Below are positions 35,374 to 45,343 of a stretch of 64,000 nt of DNA, one piece after another. Origin of the DNA: Chloroflexus islandicus (GTDB taxonomy: Bacteria; Chloroflexota; Chloroflexia; Chloroflexales; Chloroflexaceae). The notes beneath the pieces were generated by a model that saw nothing but the letters and a program-made list of their open reading frames with translations, made no database searches and was not told the DNA's origin. The position numbers and the translations under genes were made by a program. The first letter of the stretch is position 1, and every line of letters starts with the position of its first letter. The DNA lies in contig NZ_LWQS01000036.1 in NCBI RefSeq assembly GCF_001650695.1, forward strand, positions 1-64,000, in the 5' to 3' direction.

Positions 35374-37806
35374 ATGACCACGACTCCGGCCAACGAACAA
35401 TCGCCATCACCTACTGCCGGCGCAACGCCGGTCGAGCGGCCGGTGCTCCCGTTGCTCGACAGCGTCCTGTTCCCGCAAATGCTGGCGCCACTGTTCGTCA
35501 ATGACGAACGCGCAATCAATGCGGTCGAGCAAGCTGCCGCCAGCGATCGGGTTGTGCTGGCGGTTGCCGCCCGCGGCCCAACCGAAGATTTTTCGGTTGG
35601 GATGAACGACCTCTACTCGATCGGCGTTGAAGCGATTGTGCAACGGCTGCGTCGCCTGCCTGACGGCACGTTGAGCGTGGTGCTCGAAGGCCGGCAACGG
35701 ATGCAAATCATCAGCGTGGTGGCCGAACATCCGGCGCTGCGCGTGCTAGCCGCGCCGCTCGAAACGCCGCCGCTCGATGAAGATGCGGCGCTGATGGTCG
35801 AAGCCCTCAGCCGCACGATCCTGACCACCTTCGAGAAGATCGTCCGCTTGTCGCGCAATTTGCCCGACGATGCCTACCTCACCGCGCTCAACAGCGCCGA
35901 ACCCGGTGAGTTGGCCGATATTATTGCTGCCCTCTTGCCCATTTCGGTCGAAGAGCGGCAAAAAATTCTGGAATTGGTAGATATCGAGCAACGGCTGCGC
36001 CATCTCGAAGTCTTGCTGGCCAAAGAGCTCGATCTCCTCGAACTCGAAAATCGCATTCATAGCCAAGTGCAGCAGGAGGTTGATCGCAGCCAGCGCGAGA
36101 TGTTTCTGCGCGAGCAGTTGCGCGCTATTCAACGCGAACTCGGCCAAGAGGATCCATCGCGCCGCGAGATCGCTCTCTTGCGTGAACGCGCCGCTGCCGC
36201 CGGGTTGCCGGCCCATGCGATGGCCCGCTTCGAGGAGGAATTGGCCCGGCTCGATCTTATCTCGCCAATGTCACCCGAACACGGTATGCTGCGCACCTAT
36301 CTCGATTGGCTGATTTCGCTGCCGTGGAGCAACGCCAGCCCGGAGAATCGCGATCTGCGCGCCGCAGCGGCGGTGCTCGAACGCAACCACTACGGCTTGC
36401 GCAAAGTCAAGGATCGCATCCTCGAATACATTGCTGTGCGCCAACTGGCCGGCCCCGCCCGCCGTGCGCCCATCCTCTGCTTCGTCGGCCCTCCCGGCGT
36501 CGGCAAGACCAGCCTCGGCCAGAGCATTGCCGAGGCACTAGGCCGCCGCTTCGTCCGTCTCAGCCTTGGCGGCGTGCATGACGAGGCGGAGATCCGCGGC
36601 CACCGCCGCACCTATATCGGTGCGTTGCCCGGACGCATTTTGCAGCGGATGAAGGTGGCCGGCACGATCAACCCGGTCTTTATGCTCGACGAGGTTGATA
36701 AGCTGGGCAGCGATTTTCGCGGCGATCCGTCAGCCGCCCTGCTTGAGGTGCTCGATCCCGAACAGAACAGCACCTTTAGCGATCACTATCTCGATCTGCC
36801 TTACGACCTCAGCCAGACCCTGTTCATCACCACGGCCAATGTCGCCGACGCTATCCCTGATCCGCTGCTCGACCGCATGGAACTGGTGGAGTTGCCGGGT
36901 TATACCGAGGATGAGAAGCTGCACATCGCTCGCCGCTTTCTCATTCCGCGCCAAATGACCGATAGCGGCCTGCCGCCGGCGACGATCCGGTTCGGGAATG
37001 AAACGATTCATGCGATTATCCGCAACTACACCTACGAAGCCGGCGTGCGCAATCTGGAACGCGAGATTGGCGCGATCTGCCGCAAAATCGCTCGCCGCAT
37101 CGCTGAGGGTAAACGCTACCAGCGCCAAATCACGCCGCGGGCCTTGCCCAAACTGCTCGGCCCGCCCCGCTTCGAGATTGGCAAGATTGATCCGCGCGAT
37201 CAGGTAGGGGTGGCGGTTGGGATGGTCTATACCAGCGCCGGCGGTGACATTATGCCAGTGGAAGTGGTATTGATGGACGGCAAAGGCAATCTGCTGCTCA
37301 CCGGCCAGCTCGGCGAGGTGATGCAAGAGTCGGCGCAGGCGGCGCTCTCGTTTGCCCGCGCCAACGCTGCTCGATTAGGCATTGAGGTCCGCCACTTCGA
37401 TAAGCTCGATGTTCACGTCCACGTCCCCGAAGGCGCTACTCCGAAAGATGGCCCTTCGGCGGGTGTGACCATCGCTACTGCCTTGATCTCGGCGCTAACC
37501 GGGCGCACGGTGCGCCACGATATTGCCATGACTGGCGAGATTACGCTGCACGGGAGGATTTTGCCAATCGGCGGCGTGAAAGAGAAGGTGCTGGGTGCAT
37601 ACCGGGCCGGCATTCGCCAGATCATTCTACCCAAGCGCAATGAGCACGATCTGGCCGAGATTCCAGCCGTCTTGCGCCGGCAATTGACCATCCACCTGAT
37701 CGAACGGATCGAACAGGCGCTCGAACTCGTCCTCGGCCCGCCACCGCCGAAAGAGCCGCGCCGCGCGCCGCGCGTCATCCCGCGCCGGATTGACGACGAC
37801 GATTAA
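35374..37806 (+). CDS. lon: ATP-dependent Lon protease (LonA)
   Basis: 810 residues in the bacterial layout: N-terminal substrate domain (about 22-215), coiled-coil region, AAA+ module with Walker A GPPGVGKT (372-379), sensor regions, and the C-terminal protease with dyad Ser 695 (KDGPSAG) and Lys 738 (GGVKEK). Degrades misfolded and regulatory proteins in the cytoplasm. The Arg/Asp-rich tail RIDDDD is extra. ATG behind AGGAGCGAGGCT; divergent from the MenH-like gene. Confidence 0.97.
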   Translation: MTTTPANEQSPSPTAGATPVERPVLPLLDSVLFPQMLAPLFVNDERAINAVEQAAASDRVVLAVAARGPTEDFSVGMNDLYSIGVEAIVQRLRRLPDGTLSVVLEGRQRMQIISVVAEHPALRVLAAPLETPPLDEDAALMVEALSRTILTTFEKIVRLSRNLPDDAYLTALNSAEPGELADIIAALLPISVEERQKILELVDIEQRLRHLEVLLAKELDLLELENRIHSQVQQEVDRSQREMFLREQLRAIQRELGQEDPSRREIALLRERAAAAGLPAHAMARFEEELARLDLISPMSPEHGMLRTYLDWLISLPWSNASPENRDLRAAAAVLERNHYGLRKVKDRILEYIAVRQLAGPARRAPILCFVGPPGVGKTSLGQSIAEALGRRFVRLSLGGVHDEAEIRGHRRTYIGALPGRILQRMKVAGTINPVFMLDEVDKLGSDFRGDPSAALLEVLDPEQNSTFSDHYLDLPYDLSQTLFITTANVADAIPDPLLDRMELVELPGYTEDEKLHIARRFLIPRQMTDSGLPPATIRFGNETIHAIIRNYTYEAGVRNLEREIGAICRKIARRIAEGKRYQRQITPRALPKLLGPPRFEIGKIDPRDQVGVAVGMVYTSAGGDIMPVEVVLMDGKGNLLLTGQLGEVMQESAQAALSFARANAARLGIEVRHFDKLDVHVHVPEGATPKDGPSAGVTIATALISALTGRTVRHDIAMTGEITLHGRILPIGGVKEKVLGAYRAGIRQIILPKRNEHDLAEIPAVLRRQLTIHLIERIEQALELVLGPPPPKEPRRAPRVIPRRIDDDD

Positions 37807-37810
37807 ATTG

Positions 37811-37864
37811 GTAGGGACATAGCGACGCTATGCCCGCGCGGGCATAGCGTCGCTATGTCCCTAC
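37811..37864. repeat. 54-bp perfect palindrome between lon and DUF309
   Basis: Two 27-base arms starting GTAGGGACATAGCGACGC and its complement, no loop. It sits four bases after the lon stop between convergent genes and may end both transcripts. Shares GCATAGCG/CGCTATGC arms with the hairpins at 9322-9352 and about 51748-51773. Confidence 0.85.
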
Positions 37865-38203
37865 CCGTGGCCTTTCCCCGCGTTCCGGATCGGCCACGAT
37901 GTCCGCCATGGCTCTTCCCAAAGCCGCCAAATCGACCCCGCGGTACACCGCCGGCAACTGCGCCAGCCGGCGCTGCGCCTTGGCCCAATTGAGCTGCAAG
38001 CCGCGCCGGTTGCCCTGCCGCCACTTCACCAGCGCCGCCGCGATCTGGATCAAGGCCTTGTAAAACTCGGCCTCTATCCCCTGCGCCTCCCGCCAGCAGA
38101 TTTCCCATTGCTCGTGGGCATGCCAATACTCGCCGGCGTTGAAAAGCTGGATACCGGCGAGAAAAGGATCGGGCGCAAGGTTTTGTTCACGAGCATGATC
38201 CAT
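37853..38203 (-). CDS. DUF309 protein
   Basis: 116 residues with the family signature FNAGEYWHAHEQWEICW (about 26-42) and a following helical YKALIQIAAALVKWRQGN. All-helical, soluble, function unknown. Starts five bases after the glycosyltransferase stop, so they are likely cotranscribed. Its last codons overlap the long palindrome. Confidence 0.85.
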   Translation of the reverse strand: MDHAREQNLAPDPFLAGIQLFNAGEYWHAHEQWEICWREAQGIEAEFYKALIQIAAALVKWRQGNRRGLQLNWAKAQRRLAQLPAVYRGVDLAALGRAMADIVADPERGERPRVGT

Positions 38204-38207
38204 CGTT

Positions 38208-39311
38208 TTATTCCGCCATCAACGCCTCTAGCGTCCGCTGCGCGCACGCCTCCCACGTAAACTGGCGCGCGCGCGCCAAACCGCGCTGCCGCAGATCAGC
38301 ACGCAGAGTCGCATCATCATGCACGCGCATGATGGCCGCGGCAATTGCATGCACGTCGAGGGGATCAACCAGCAGCGCCGCATCGCCGGCCACTTCCGGC
38401 AACGACGAGATCGTACTCGTGATGACCGGCGCACCGCATGCCATCGCCTCTAGCACCGGGATGCCAAAGCCTTCGTACAGCGACGGAAAGATGAACGCCA
38501 GCGCGCCGGCTAGCAACGCGGGCAGATCGGCATCGGCGACATAGCCGGTAAAACGCACCCGATCGGCAATCCCCAACTCGCTGGCCCGCCGCTCGATCGG
38601 TTCGCTCAGCCAGCCGCGCTTGCCGGCCAGCACTAGATCAAGATTGTAACCGGCAGCCAATACCGTCGCCAGCGCCTCAATCACCCGCGCTAGATTCTTG
38701 CGCGGCTGCACCGTGCCGATGTACAAGAGATATGGCCGTTGCAACAAACCATAGCGCGCGCGTACAGCCGTAACACAATCCCGATCATCCGGTGGCCCGA
38801 AATCCGCACTCAAGCCGAGAGGCGTGACGGTAATCCGGTCAGGGTTAACGCCGTACCAATTGACCAGATCGCGCTTGGTTGCCTCGGAAACGGCCAGCAC
38901 CCGCCGGGCCGCGCGCAAGCTCCACCGCGTCGTCACTTCGAGTTCGAGCCGGCGGCGAGCGGTGTGCGCTTCGGGAAAGACCCGATAGCCCACATCGTGA
39001 ATAGTCACCACCGTTGGCGGATGGAGCAGCGGCACGACATGCGCCGGCACAAACAACACCCGCGGACGAGCGCGCCAACTAGCCGGCCCCAGCCGCAGAT
39101 GCGTCCACAGCCGCGGCAAGCGCAGATCGCGCACCTGCGCCCGCTGGCTCAGCGGCGGCAACCGCTCGCACCCGCCGTTAATGTAGAGGCGAAATTGCAC
39201 CTCAGCCGGCGCGATCCGGTCTAAGGCCGCAATCACTTCGTAACTGTAGCGTTCGGTACCGGTGCGTTGCGCCACCGTCGCCCGGCTGGCATCGATGTCA
39301 ATGGTGATCAT
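38208..39311 (-). CDS. Glycosyltransferase family 4 (GT-B fold)
   Basis: 367 residues. N-terminal Rossmann domain (ITIDIDASRATVAQRTGTERYSYEV; VLFVPAHVVPLLHP; TIHDVGYRVFPEAH) and C-terminal nucleotide-sugar domain (LYIGTVQPRKNLARVIEAL; FTGYVADADLPALLAGALAFIFPSLYEGFGIPVLEAMACG with the E-x7-E motif). Likely mannosyl- or similar transfer to a polysaccharide or lipid. Start set at ATG 39311 since upstream codons translate family A repeat DNA (GGDCFAALRSARND). Confidence 0.9.
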   Translation of the reverse strand: MITIDIDASRATVAQRTGTERYSYEVIAALDRIAPAEVQFRLYINGGCERLPPLSQRAQVRDLRLPRLWTHLRLGPASWRARPRVLFVPAHVVPLLHPPTVVTIHDVGYRVFPEAHTARRRLELEVTTRWSLRAARRVLAVSEATKRDLVNWYGVNPDRITVTPLGLSADFGPPDDRDCVTAVRARYGLLQRPYLLYIGTVQPRKNLARVIEALATVLAAGYNLDLVLAGKRGWLSEPIERRASELGIADRVRFTGYVADADLPALLAGALAFIFPSLYEGFGIPVLEAMACGAPVITSTISSLPEVAGDAALLVDPLDVHAIAAAIMRVHDDATLRADLRQRGLARARQFTWEACAQRTLEALMAE

Positions 39312-39344
39312 ACGCGGGTATAGTAGCATATCTGTAGTTGACAG

Positions 39345-39960
39345 GCGCGTAGTAGGGGCAATGCGCTGCATTGCCCCGCCCCTCCTGTCATTGCGAGCCG
39401 AGCGCAGCGCGGCGAAGCAATCGCCTCCGACAGCGGGAAGAACCCCCTCACGCATCCCCTCCGCTGAAGCAGGAGATTGCTTCGGTCGCGCGGCCTCCAG
39501 CAGAGCTGGAGGCCGCTGCTCCCTCGCAATGACAAACGAACCACGTCATTGCGAGCCGCCGTAAGGCGGCGAAGCAATCCCCCGCGAGAGCGAAACGCAC
39601 CCTTTGGAGTGCGGCAGTAAAACTGCCGCATCCACCACCCTGCACCCCCGGTATGCACCACTCCAGCATCGTATGCCCCAGCGGGAGATTGCTGCGGTCG
39701 GGCGGCTCCCAGTTTGGCAAGCGCCCCCGCTCCCCCTCTGTCATTGCGAGCTGCCGTACGGCGGCGAAGCAATCCCCTCCGATAGCGGGTGGAGTGCGGC
39801 AGTTGCACTGCCGCAGTCCATACGTGAACCGCCTGCGCACCTCGCGCCAGATCAGCCCTGTGCTGGTAGAGTGTATAAAGCCCCCCTCACGCATCCCCGC
39901 CGCTGAAGCAGGCGATTGCTGCGGGCGCTCCGCGCTCTCGCAATGACAGCGAGCACACAA
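39345..39960. repeat. Mosaic repeat island (families A and C)
   Basis: No gene between the divergent glycosyltransferase and PHP genes. Family A units occur in both orientations from about 39387 to 39950; family C units lie at 39606-39632 and 39790-39815. A GTAGGGGCAATGCG/CGCTGCATTGCCCC stem is at about 39352-39378. Confidence 0.85.
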
Positions 39961-40056
39961 CCCCGCCCAACATTTGACAGCCACGTATCGCTTGTCTCTC
40001 TTTGCGGCTATACTATCTACAACAGCCGCATATCGATGTTACGAGCGGAGTACGCT

Positions 40057-41109
40057 ATGAATTATCCCTTCATCTACCCCGGCGCCATCCACATGCATAC
40101 GACCTATTCGGACGGATCGGCCACCTTCCCGCACCTGATCGCCGCTGCCCGTGAGGCCGGTCTGCGCTGGGTGATTGTCACCGACCACGACACGCTCGAA
40201 GGTTTACCCTTCGCCGGCTGGCACGACGATGTGTTAGTCATTGTCGGCTATGAAATCACCCCTGATCACAACCACTTCCTCGCCCTCAACGTTGACACGG
40301 TGATTAGCAACGAACTGCCGCCGCAACAGTTCATTGATGAAGTGTACGACCGCGGCGGCTTCGGCATTATCGCCCATCCCGACGAGCGAATCCGCAATTC
40401 GTTCAAGGATATTTACCGGTGGGATGACTGGACGATTGATGGGCCAAGCCAGCGCGAAGGGCGCGTCGTTGGGCTTGAGTTGTGGAATTTGATGAGCGAT
40501 TGGGGCGAGCACCTGACCGAACGCAATAAACTGGCGCTGGTGCTCAACCCACGCTTGGGTCTAAGCGGGCCGACGCTGGCGACCTTGTGGTGGTGGGATC
40601 GGCTGAATATGGCTGGCCGGCGCACCTTCGGCATCGGCGGCGTCGATGCCCACGGCTTCAAACGCCAAGCGCCATGGGGCGAAATCGAAGTCTTTCCCTA
40701 CCCGTGGATCTTCCGCACCCTCACTAACTACATTTTGCTCGCCGAACCGCTCAGCAGTGATGCGAAAGAGGCAACCAATCAGGTCTACGCTGCGTTAACC
40801 GCCGGACGTTGTTACTTTGCCAACCGGCTTGATGGCGAAGCGCCATCGATCGTCTTTCGTCTTAGCCGTCCCGGTGAAACGGCGGAAATGGGCGATACAA
40901 TCAGTCTTGCCGGCGGGCCGCTGTTGGTCGAGGTTGACGTTGGCGCCGATGCCTACGCCCGCTTAATCGTCAACGGCGAAGTTATGACCAGCGGCATCCG
41001 CCGCATCCGCCAAACCGTTGACGACGACGGCATCTACCGCGTGGAAGCGTATTGGGGCGGCAAACCGTGGCTCTTTACCAACCCGATCTTCGTGACCGCT
41101 ACGCCGTAA
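40057..41109 (+). CDS. PHP-domain metal-dependent phosphoesterase-like protein
   Basis: 350 residues. PHP motifs: IHMHTTYSDGSATFPHLI near residue 12 (His-x-His), VTDHDTLEG (about 47-55), an Asp/His region IIAHPDER, and GVDAHGF (Asp-x-His) near 205. These bind two or three metals and hydrolyse phosphoester bonds. The C-terminal 100 residues form a beta-rich domain (VFRLSRPGETAEMGDTISLAGGPLLVEVDV) seen in related PHP proteins. Substrate unknown. ATG 40057 follows GAGCGGAG. Its end overlaps the DtxR stop by 11 bases, convergently. Confidence 0.88.
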   Translation: MNYPFIYPGAIHMHTTYSDGSATFPHLIAAAREAGLRWVIVTDHDTLEGLPFAGWHDDVLVIVGYEITPDHNHFLALNVDTVISNELPPQQFIDEVYDRGGFGIIAHPDERIRNSFKDIYRWDDWTIDGPSQREGRVVGLELWNLMSDWGEHLTERNKLALVLNPRLGLSGPTLATLWWWDRLNMAGRRTFGIGGVDAHGFKRQAPWGEIEVFPYPWIFRTLTNYILLAEPLSSDAKEATNQVYAALTAGRCYFANRLDGEAPSIVFRLSRPGETAEMGDTISLAGGPLLVEVDVGADAYARLIVNGEVMTSGIRRIRQTVDDDGIYRVEAYWGGKPWLFTNPIFVTATP

Positions 41110-41806
41110 CCGCCGGCTCCTCGGCCTCAACTTCGATCGTGCGGGCCAAGCGCCGATCGAGCGGCACCGGGTCGGCATCGCAAATCTGCACCGTCAACGG
41201 CCCGTCAAACGGCGCACTGGCCGTCACCACCACCCGCGCGCCGGGCACAAGACCGAGATCGGCCAGATAACGCAGCCGCTCAGCGGCCTGATCACGCACC
41301 CGCGCAATCCGCGCCGGTTGGTGGAGCGGCAGATCGGCCAGCCGGATGGCGCGGGTGGTAGGCAAGGCCCCATCGACGCCGGGGATCGGGTCGCCATGCG
41401 GATCAAAATCCGGGTAGCCCAACCGTTCGGCGATCCGCGCCTCGAGCTTCTCGCTAATGTGGTGTTCGAGCCGCTCGGCCTCTTCATGCACCTCGTCCCA
41501 ACTATAACCGAGCGCCTCGACGAGGTAGAGTTCGAGCAAACGATGATGCCGGATCACCTCCAACGCAATCCGCTCGCCGGCTGGTGACAGCACCACGCCT
41601 TGATAGGGCGTATGCTGCACCAGATTCATCTCGGCCAGCTTCTTGATCATCCCAGTAACCGATGCTGGGCGCGACCCGCGCAGCTCGCCGAGCATTGTCG
41701 TCGTCACCGCACCGACCTGCTGTTGCAGCAAATAGATCGCTTTCAGATAATCTTCAATGGCCGGCGTAATCCGGTTGGACAGATTGGCATCTTCGACAGG
41801 GGTCAA
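41099..41806 (-). CDS. DtxR/MntR-family metal-responsive repressor
   Basis: 235 residues. N-terminal winged helix (AIEDYLKAIYLLQQQVGAVTTTMLGELRGSRPASVTGMIKKLAEMNLV), dimerisation/metal domain (GERIALEVIRHHRLLELYLVEALGYSWDEVHEEAERLEHHIS) with the His and Glu ligands expected, and a C-terminal FeoA/SH3-like domain. Start assigned to TTG 41806 because AAGGAGACGCGCC sits properly upstream and the family begins there; the frame continues upstream into antisense sequence. Likely represses metal uptake genes, with the Nramp gene at 16.8 kb a good target. Confidence 0.92.
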   Translation of the reverse strand: MTPVEDANLSNRITPAIEDYLKAIYLLQQQVGAVTTTMLGELRGSRPASVTGMIKKLAEMNLVQHTPYQGVVLSPAGERIALEVIRHHRLLELYLVEALGYSWDEVHEEAERLEHHISEKLEARIAERLGYPDFDPHGDPIPGVDGALPTTRAIRLADLPLHQPARIARVRDQAAERLRYLADLGLVPGARVVVTASAPFDGPLTVQICDADPVPLDRRLARTIEVEAEEPAVTA

Positions 41807-41977
41807 GGCGCGTCTCCTTCTGGCGGCGCGAAACCCGATTTTGCTGGCTTCAATGTACCATAGAGCGGCTATTTCCTGCAACGGGCGTGGTACAATCGGG
41901 TTACGATAGGTAACGTAATGATAGTGCATTGTAATGTCGTTACGTACGCACCGCTGCACATATAAGGAGCGACTGTC

Positions 41978-42754
41978 ATGAGCAACGAACCATTGGTCAT
42001 CAGCTCGGTCGAAGGCCCTATCGCTATCCTGACTCTCAACCGGCCACAGGCGCTCAACGCCCTCAGCCCAGCGCTCATCGATAATCTCATTCGCCATCTC
42101 GAGATGTATGACGCCGATGACTTGATCCGGGCCATCATCATCACTGGGGCTGGGCGGGCGTTCGCTGCCGGCGCCGACATCAAGGCAATGGCCAACGCCA
42201 CCCCGATCGAGATGCTCACCAGCGGCATGATTGCCCGTTGGGCCAGAATTGCGGCCATCCGCAAACCGGTGATTGCCGCCGTTAATGGCTACGCGCTCGG
42301 CGGCGGCTGCGAGCTGGCGATGATGTGCGACATCATTTTGGCCAGCGAGACGGCCCAATTCGGCCAACCTGAAATCAATATCGGCATCATTCCCGGCGCC
42401 GGCGGCACCCAACGCCTTACCCGCGCCCTCGGCCCCTACCGCGCCATGGAGATGGTCTTGACTGGCGCCACGATCAGCGCCCACGAGGCCGCCGCACATG
42501 GATTAGTGAACCGGGTCTGCCCGCCGGAAACCCTGCTCGACGAAGCGCGCCGAGTGGCGCAGACGATCGCCGCCAAATCGCCGCTGGCTGTGCAATTGGC
42601 CAAAGAGGCGGTACGCGCCGCCGCCGAAACCACCGTGCGCGAAGGGTTGGCGATTGAATTGCGCAATTTCTACCTCCTCTTCGCCAGCGAGGATCAGAAA
42701 GAGGGTATGCGCGCCTTTATCGAAAAACGCGCCCCCAACTTTAGCGGGCGGTAA
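41978..42754 (+). CDS. Enoyl-CoA hydratase/isomerase (crotonase family)
   Basis: 258 residues: ILTLNRPQALNALS, ITGAGRAFAAGADIKAM (oxyanion hole), NGYALGGGCELAMMCDIILASETAQFGQPEINIGIIPGAGGTQRLTRALG (both catalytic glutamates, in GGCELA-type and GQPEINIG positions), and the usual FIEKRAPNFSGR end. Typical short-chain enoyl-CoA hydratase of beta-oxidation. ATG behind AAGGAGCGACTGTC. Divergent from the DtxR gene over a 170-base AT-richer gap. Confidence 0.93.
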   Translation: MSNEPLVISSVEGPIAILTLNRPQALNALSPALIDNLIRHLEMYDADDLIRAIIITGAGRAFAAGADIKAMANATPIEMLTSGMIARWARIAAIRKPVIAAVNGYALGGGCELAMMCDIILASETAQFGQPEINIGIIPGAGGTQRLTRALGPYRAMEMVLTGATISAHEAAAHGLVNRVCPPETLLDEARRVAQTIAAKSPLAVQLAKEAVRAAAETTVREGLAIELRNFYLLFASEDQKEGMRAFIEKRAPNFSGR

Positions 42755-42815
42755 CGAATTCAGGGCGGCCAACCAACCGGATCGACCCTTCCGCAATGCT
42801 CATAAGGACACAGTT

Positions 42816-45281
42816 ATGGATATACACGAGCGATTGCGATCTCTCGAACGCGAAAACGCCATCTTACGCCAACAGCTCTCAATCCTCCGCGCGCAGTTTA
42901 CCGCGAGTTTGGCCGCTCATGAGTTGCCGTTCGATATGGTCTTCCACCAATTGCCCATCCCAATGGTGTTGTTTGCGCCTGATGGGCTGTCAGTGGCAAT
43001 GAATCGGGCCAATGAACAATTGGTGGCAACACCGATCGATCAAGTCGTCGGGCGCTACAACATTTACAACGATCCGGCGGCCCAGAAGCGCGGCTTTGTC
43101 GCCGCCTTCGAGGCCGCCCGCCGCGGCCAAATCGCCGCAATGCCGCCCACTCCCTACGATACTGCCGAAGCCGAGATCGAAGGCCGGGTTGTTGATCAAC
43201 AATTTTGGGCAGAAACAACCTATTTTCCGATCTACGATCACATGCACCGGCTGGTGCTGATCGGCGAAATGAACCGTGACGTGACCGATTGGGTGCGGAT
43301 CCGCGACGAAGAACAACGCCTTACCGCCGAACTGTACGAACGCGAACGGCGCTTTGCCGCGCTGTTTGATCAACTGAGCATTGGGATTGTGGTGATTGAA
43401 GAGAGTGGCCGGATTGTCGATTGCAACCAAGCCATTGCGACGATGTTGGGATTTGAACGCGACGAGCTGATCGGCACGATAATCATACATCGCACCCATC
43501 CCGATGATCGCAATACCGATCTGCTGCTGTGGGAAGAATTACTCGACGGCAAACGCGATAGCTATACGGTCGAAAAGCGGTACCTGCATAAAGATGGCCA
43601 TATTGTGTACGGTCGCATGACCTGTTCGGCGGTGCGCGACAAAGAGGACAAGATCACGTTTCTCGTCCGCTTGATCGAAGATATTTCCGCCCAACGCACT
43701 GCCGAGGCTGCGGTTGAAACCAGCCGTCGCCTGCTGCAAGACATTATCAACCAGATACCAGCACTGATCTTTGTTAAAGATGCCGAAGGGCACTATCTGA
43801 TGGTGAACGAGCGCTTAGCCGCCTTTGCCGGCTATGAACCGCAGGCAATGATCGGCAAAGGAGACGACGAACTCTTCGCGCCGGCCTTGGCCGACTACTA
43901 CCGCTCGTTCGACCGTGAGGTCTTGCGTCATCGCCGCCCGATTCAACGCGATGACGATCGTTGGACGGCTGATGGGCTGACAGCGTTTACCACTATCAAA
44001 TTTCCGCTGTTCGATCACGAAGGGAAGATCTACGGCATTGCCGGGATTGCGATCGATATCACCGAACGGCGCCGGATGGAGCGCGAACGCGAGCGGATCG
44101 AGCAGCAACTCCGTGAGACCCAACGGCTTGAGAGCTTAGGCGTCATGGCCGGCGGAATCGCCCACGATTTCAATAATCTACTCGTCGGCGTGTTAGGCAA
44201 TGTTTCACTTGCCCTCAGCGAACTGCCCGCCGATCACCCTGCCTATCCTTTGCTGGCGCAAATCGAGCAAGCCGCGTTGCGGGCCAGCGAGCTCACCAAT
44301 CAATTATTGACCTACACTGGCCGCCACCAACCCGATATGCAACGGCTTGACCTCAGCCGGGTGGTGGAAGAGATGCAAACATTGCTGCGTAGCATCTTAC
44401 CCAGACGGGTTGATCTGATCGTTCAACCTTCCCCCATCCCATTACCCATTGAGGGTAACATTGCCCAAATCCGGCAGGTGTTAATGAATCTGGCCATTAA
44501 CGGCGCTGAAGCCATTACCGGTAACGGCACCGTCACCATTGCGACTGAGGTGCGTGACGTTAGCGCCGATGAGACGGCTACGATGCAGATTGGCGCTGAT
44601 CAGCCACCCGGACGTTACGCCGCGCTGATTGTCAAAGACACCGGCCATGGGATGGACGAAGTCACCAAAGCGCGCATTTTCGATCCGTTTTTCAGCACTA
44701 AATTTACCGGTCGCGGTCTTGGCTTGGCGGCGGTGAATGGCATTGTGCGCACCCACCGCGGCATGCTACACATTGACACCGAACCGAATCAGGGCACAAC
44801 CTTTACCGTCTTTTGGCCAATGACGACCCTTTCTGATACCATCTCAACGACACCACCAGAGTCGCAACCGATCCAAGCAGTGGTTGAACAGCCTTTGGTC
44901 CAACATGAACAATCGGCCTTGGTCGTTGATGATGAACCTGATGTACGGATGGTCGCGCAACGGATGTTGCGCCGGATAGGATTTACCGTCTACGAAGCCG
45001 CCAGTAGCGCCGAGGCGCAACAAGTGCTCGAACAGCACGGCCACCAATTGGCCTTAGCCCTCATCGACTTGAGCATGCCGGGCCAAACGGGTGATGAGCT
45101 GGCGACCGAGATCCTCAGTCGCTATCCTTCCTTGCGGATCATTCTGATGAGTGGCTTCTCTCAACAAGAATTACCGGCTCATTTGCGAGCGAGCAGTATG
45201 GTCTCTTTTTTGGCTAAACCGTTTACGTTAAGCTCACTCACTACGACAGTGACAGCAGCACTTTCATCGCATGCGTTATAA
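42816..45281 (+). CDS. Hybrid sensor histidine kinase (PAS domains, kinase, receiver)
   Basis: 821 residues, no membrane segment. A coiled coil (4-30) is followed by three PAS-like units (about 40-165, 175-300 and 305-430, the last two with PAC motifs), dimerisation/phosphoacceptor MAGGIAHDFNNLL (His 450), ATPase boxes NLAINGAEAI, DTGHGMDE and GRGLGLAAV, and a receiver domain VVDDEPDV...LIDLSMPG (Asp 751). A cytoplasmic sensor; ligand unknown. The frame is open upstream to 42654 but ATG 42816 follows ATAAGGACACAGTT. Confidence 0.93.
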   Translation: MDIHERLRSLERENAILRQQLSILRAQFTASLAAHELPFDMVFHQLPIPMVLFAPDGLSVAMNRANEQLVATPIDQVVGRYNIYNDPAAQKRGFVAAFEAARRGQIAAMPPTPYDTAEAEIEGRVVDQQFWAETTYFPIYDHMHRLVLIGEMNRDVTDWVRIRDEEQRLTAELYERERRFAALFDQLSIGIVVIEESGRIVDCNQAIATMLGFERDELIGTIIIHRTHPDDRNTDLLLWEELLDGKRDSYTVEKRYLHKDGHIVYGRMTCSAVRDKEDKITFLVRLIEDISAQRTAEAAVETSRRLLQDIINQIPALIFVKDAEGHYLMVNERLAAFAGYEPQAMIGKGDDELFAPALADYYRSFDREVLRHRRPIQRDDDRWTADGLTAFTTIKFPLFDHEGKIYGIAGIAIDITERRRMERERERIEQQLRETQRLESLGVMAGGIAHDFNNLLVGVLGNVSLALSELPADHPAYPLLAQIEQAALRASELTNQLLTYTGRHQPDMQRLDLSRVVEEMQTLLRSILPRRVDLIVQPSPIPLPIEGNIAQIRQVLMNLAINGAEAITGNGTVTIATEVRDVSADETATMQIGADQPPGRYAALIVKDTGHGMDEVTKARIFDPFFSTKFTGRGLGLAAVNGIVRTHRGMLHIDTEPNQGTTFTVFWPMTTLSDTISTTPPESQPIQAVVEQPLVQHEQSALVVDDEPDVRMVAQRMLRRIGFTVYEAASSAEAQQVLEQHGHQLALALIDLSMPGQTGDELATEILSRYPSLRIILMSGFSQQELPAHLRASSMVSFLAKPFTLSSLTTTVTAALSSHAL

Positions 45282-45343
45282 TAGTCGAGATTCAGGTTAG
45301 CGATAACCCAACCCGGCGCTGTGTGGAAAGACGATCTTGCGCT

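Noticed and set aside
41807-42499. Upstream extension of the DtxR frame to 466 residues
   Set aside because: It would be antisense to the enoyl-CoA hydratase; the TTG at 41806 has a good ribosome site and matches the family start.
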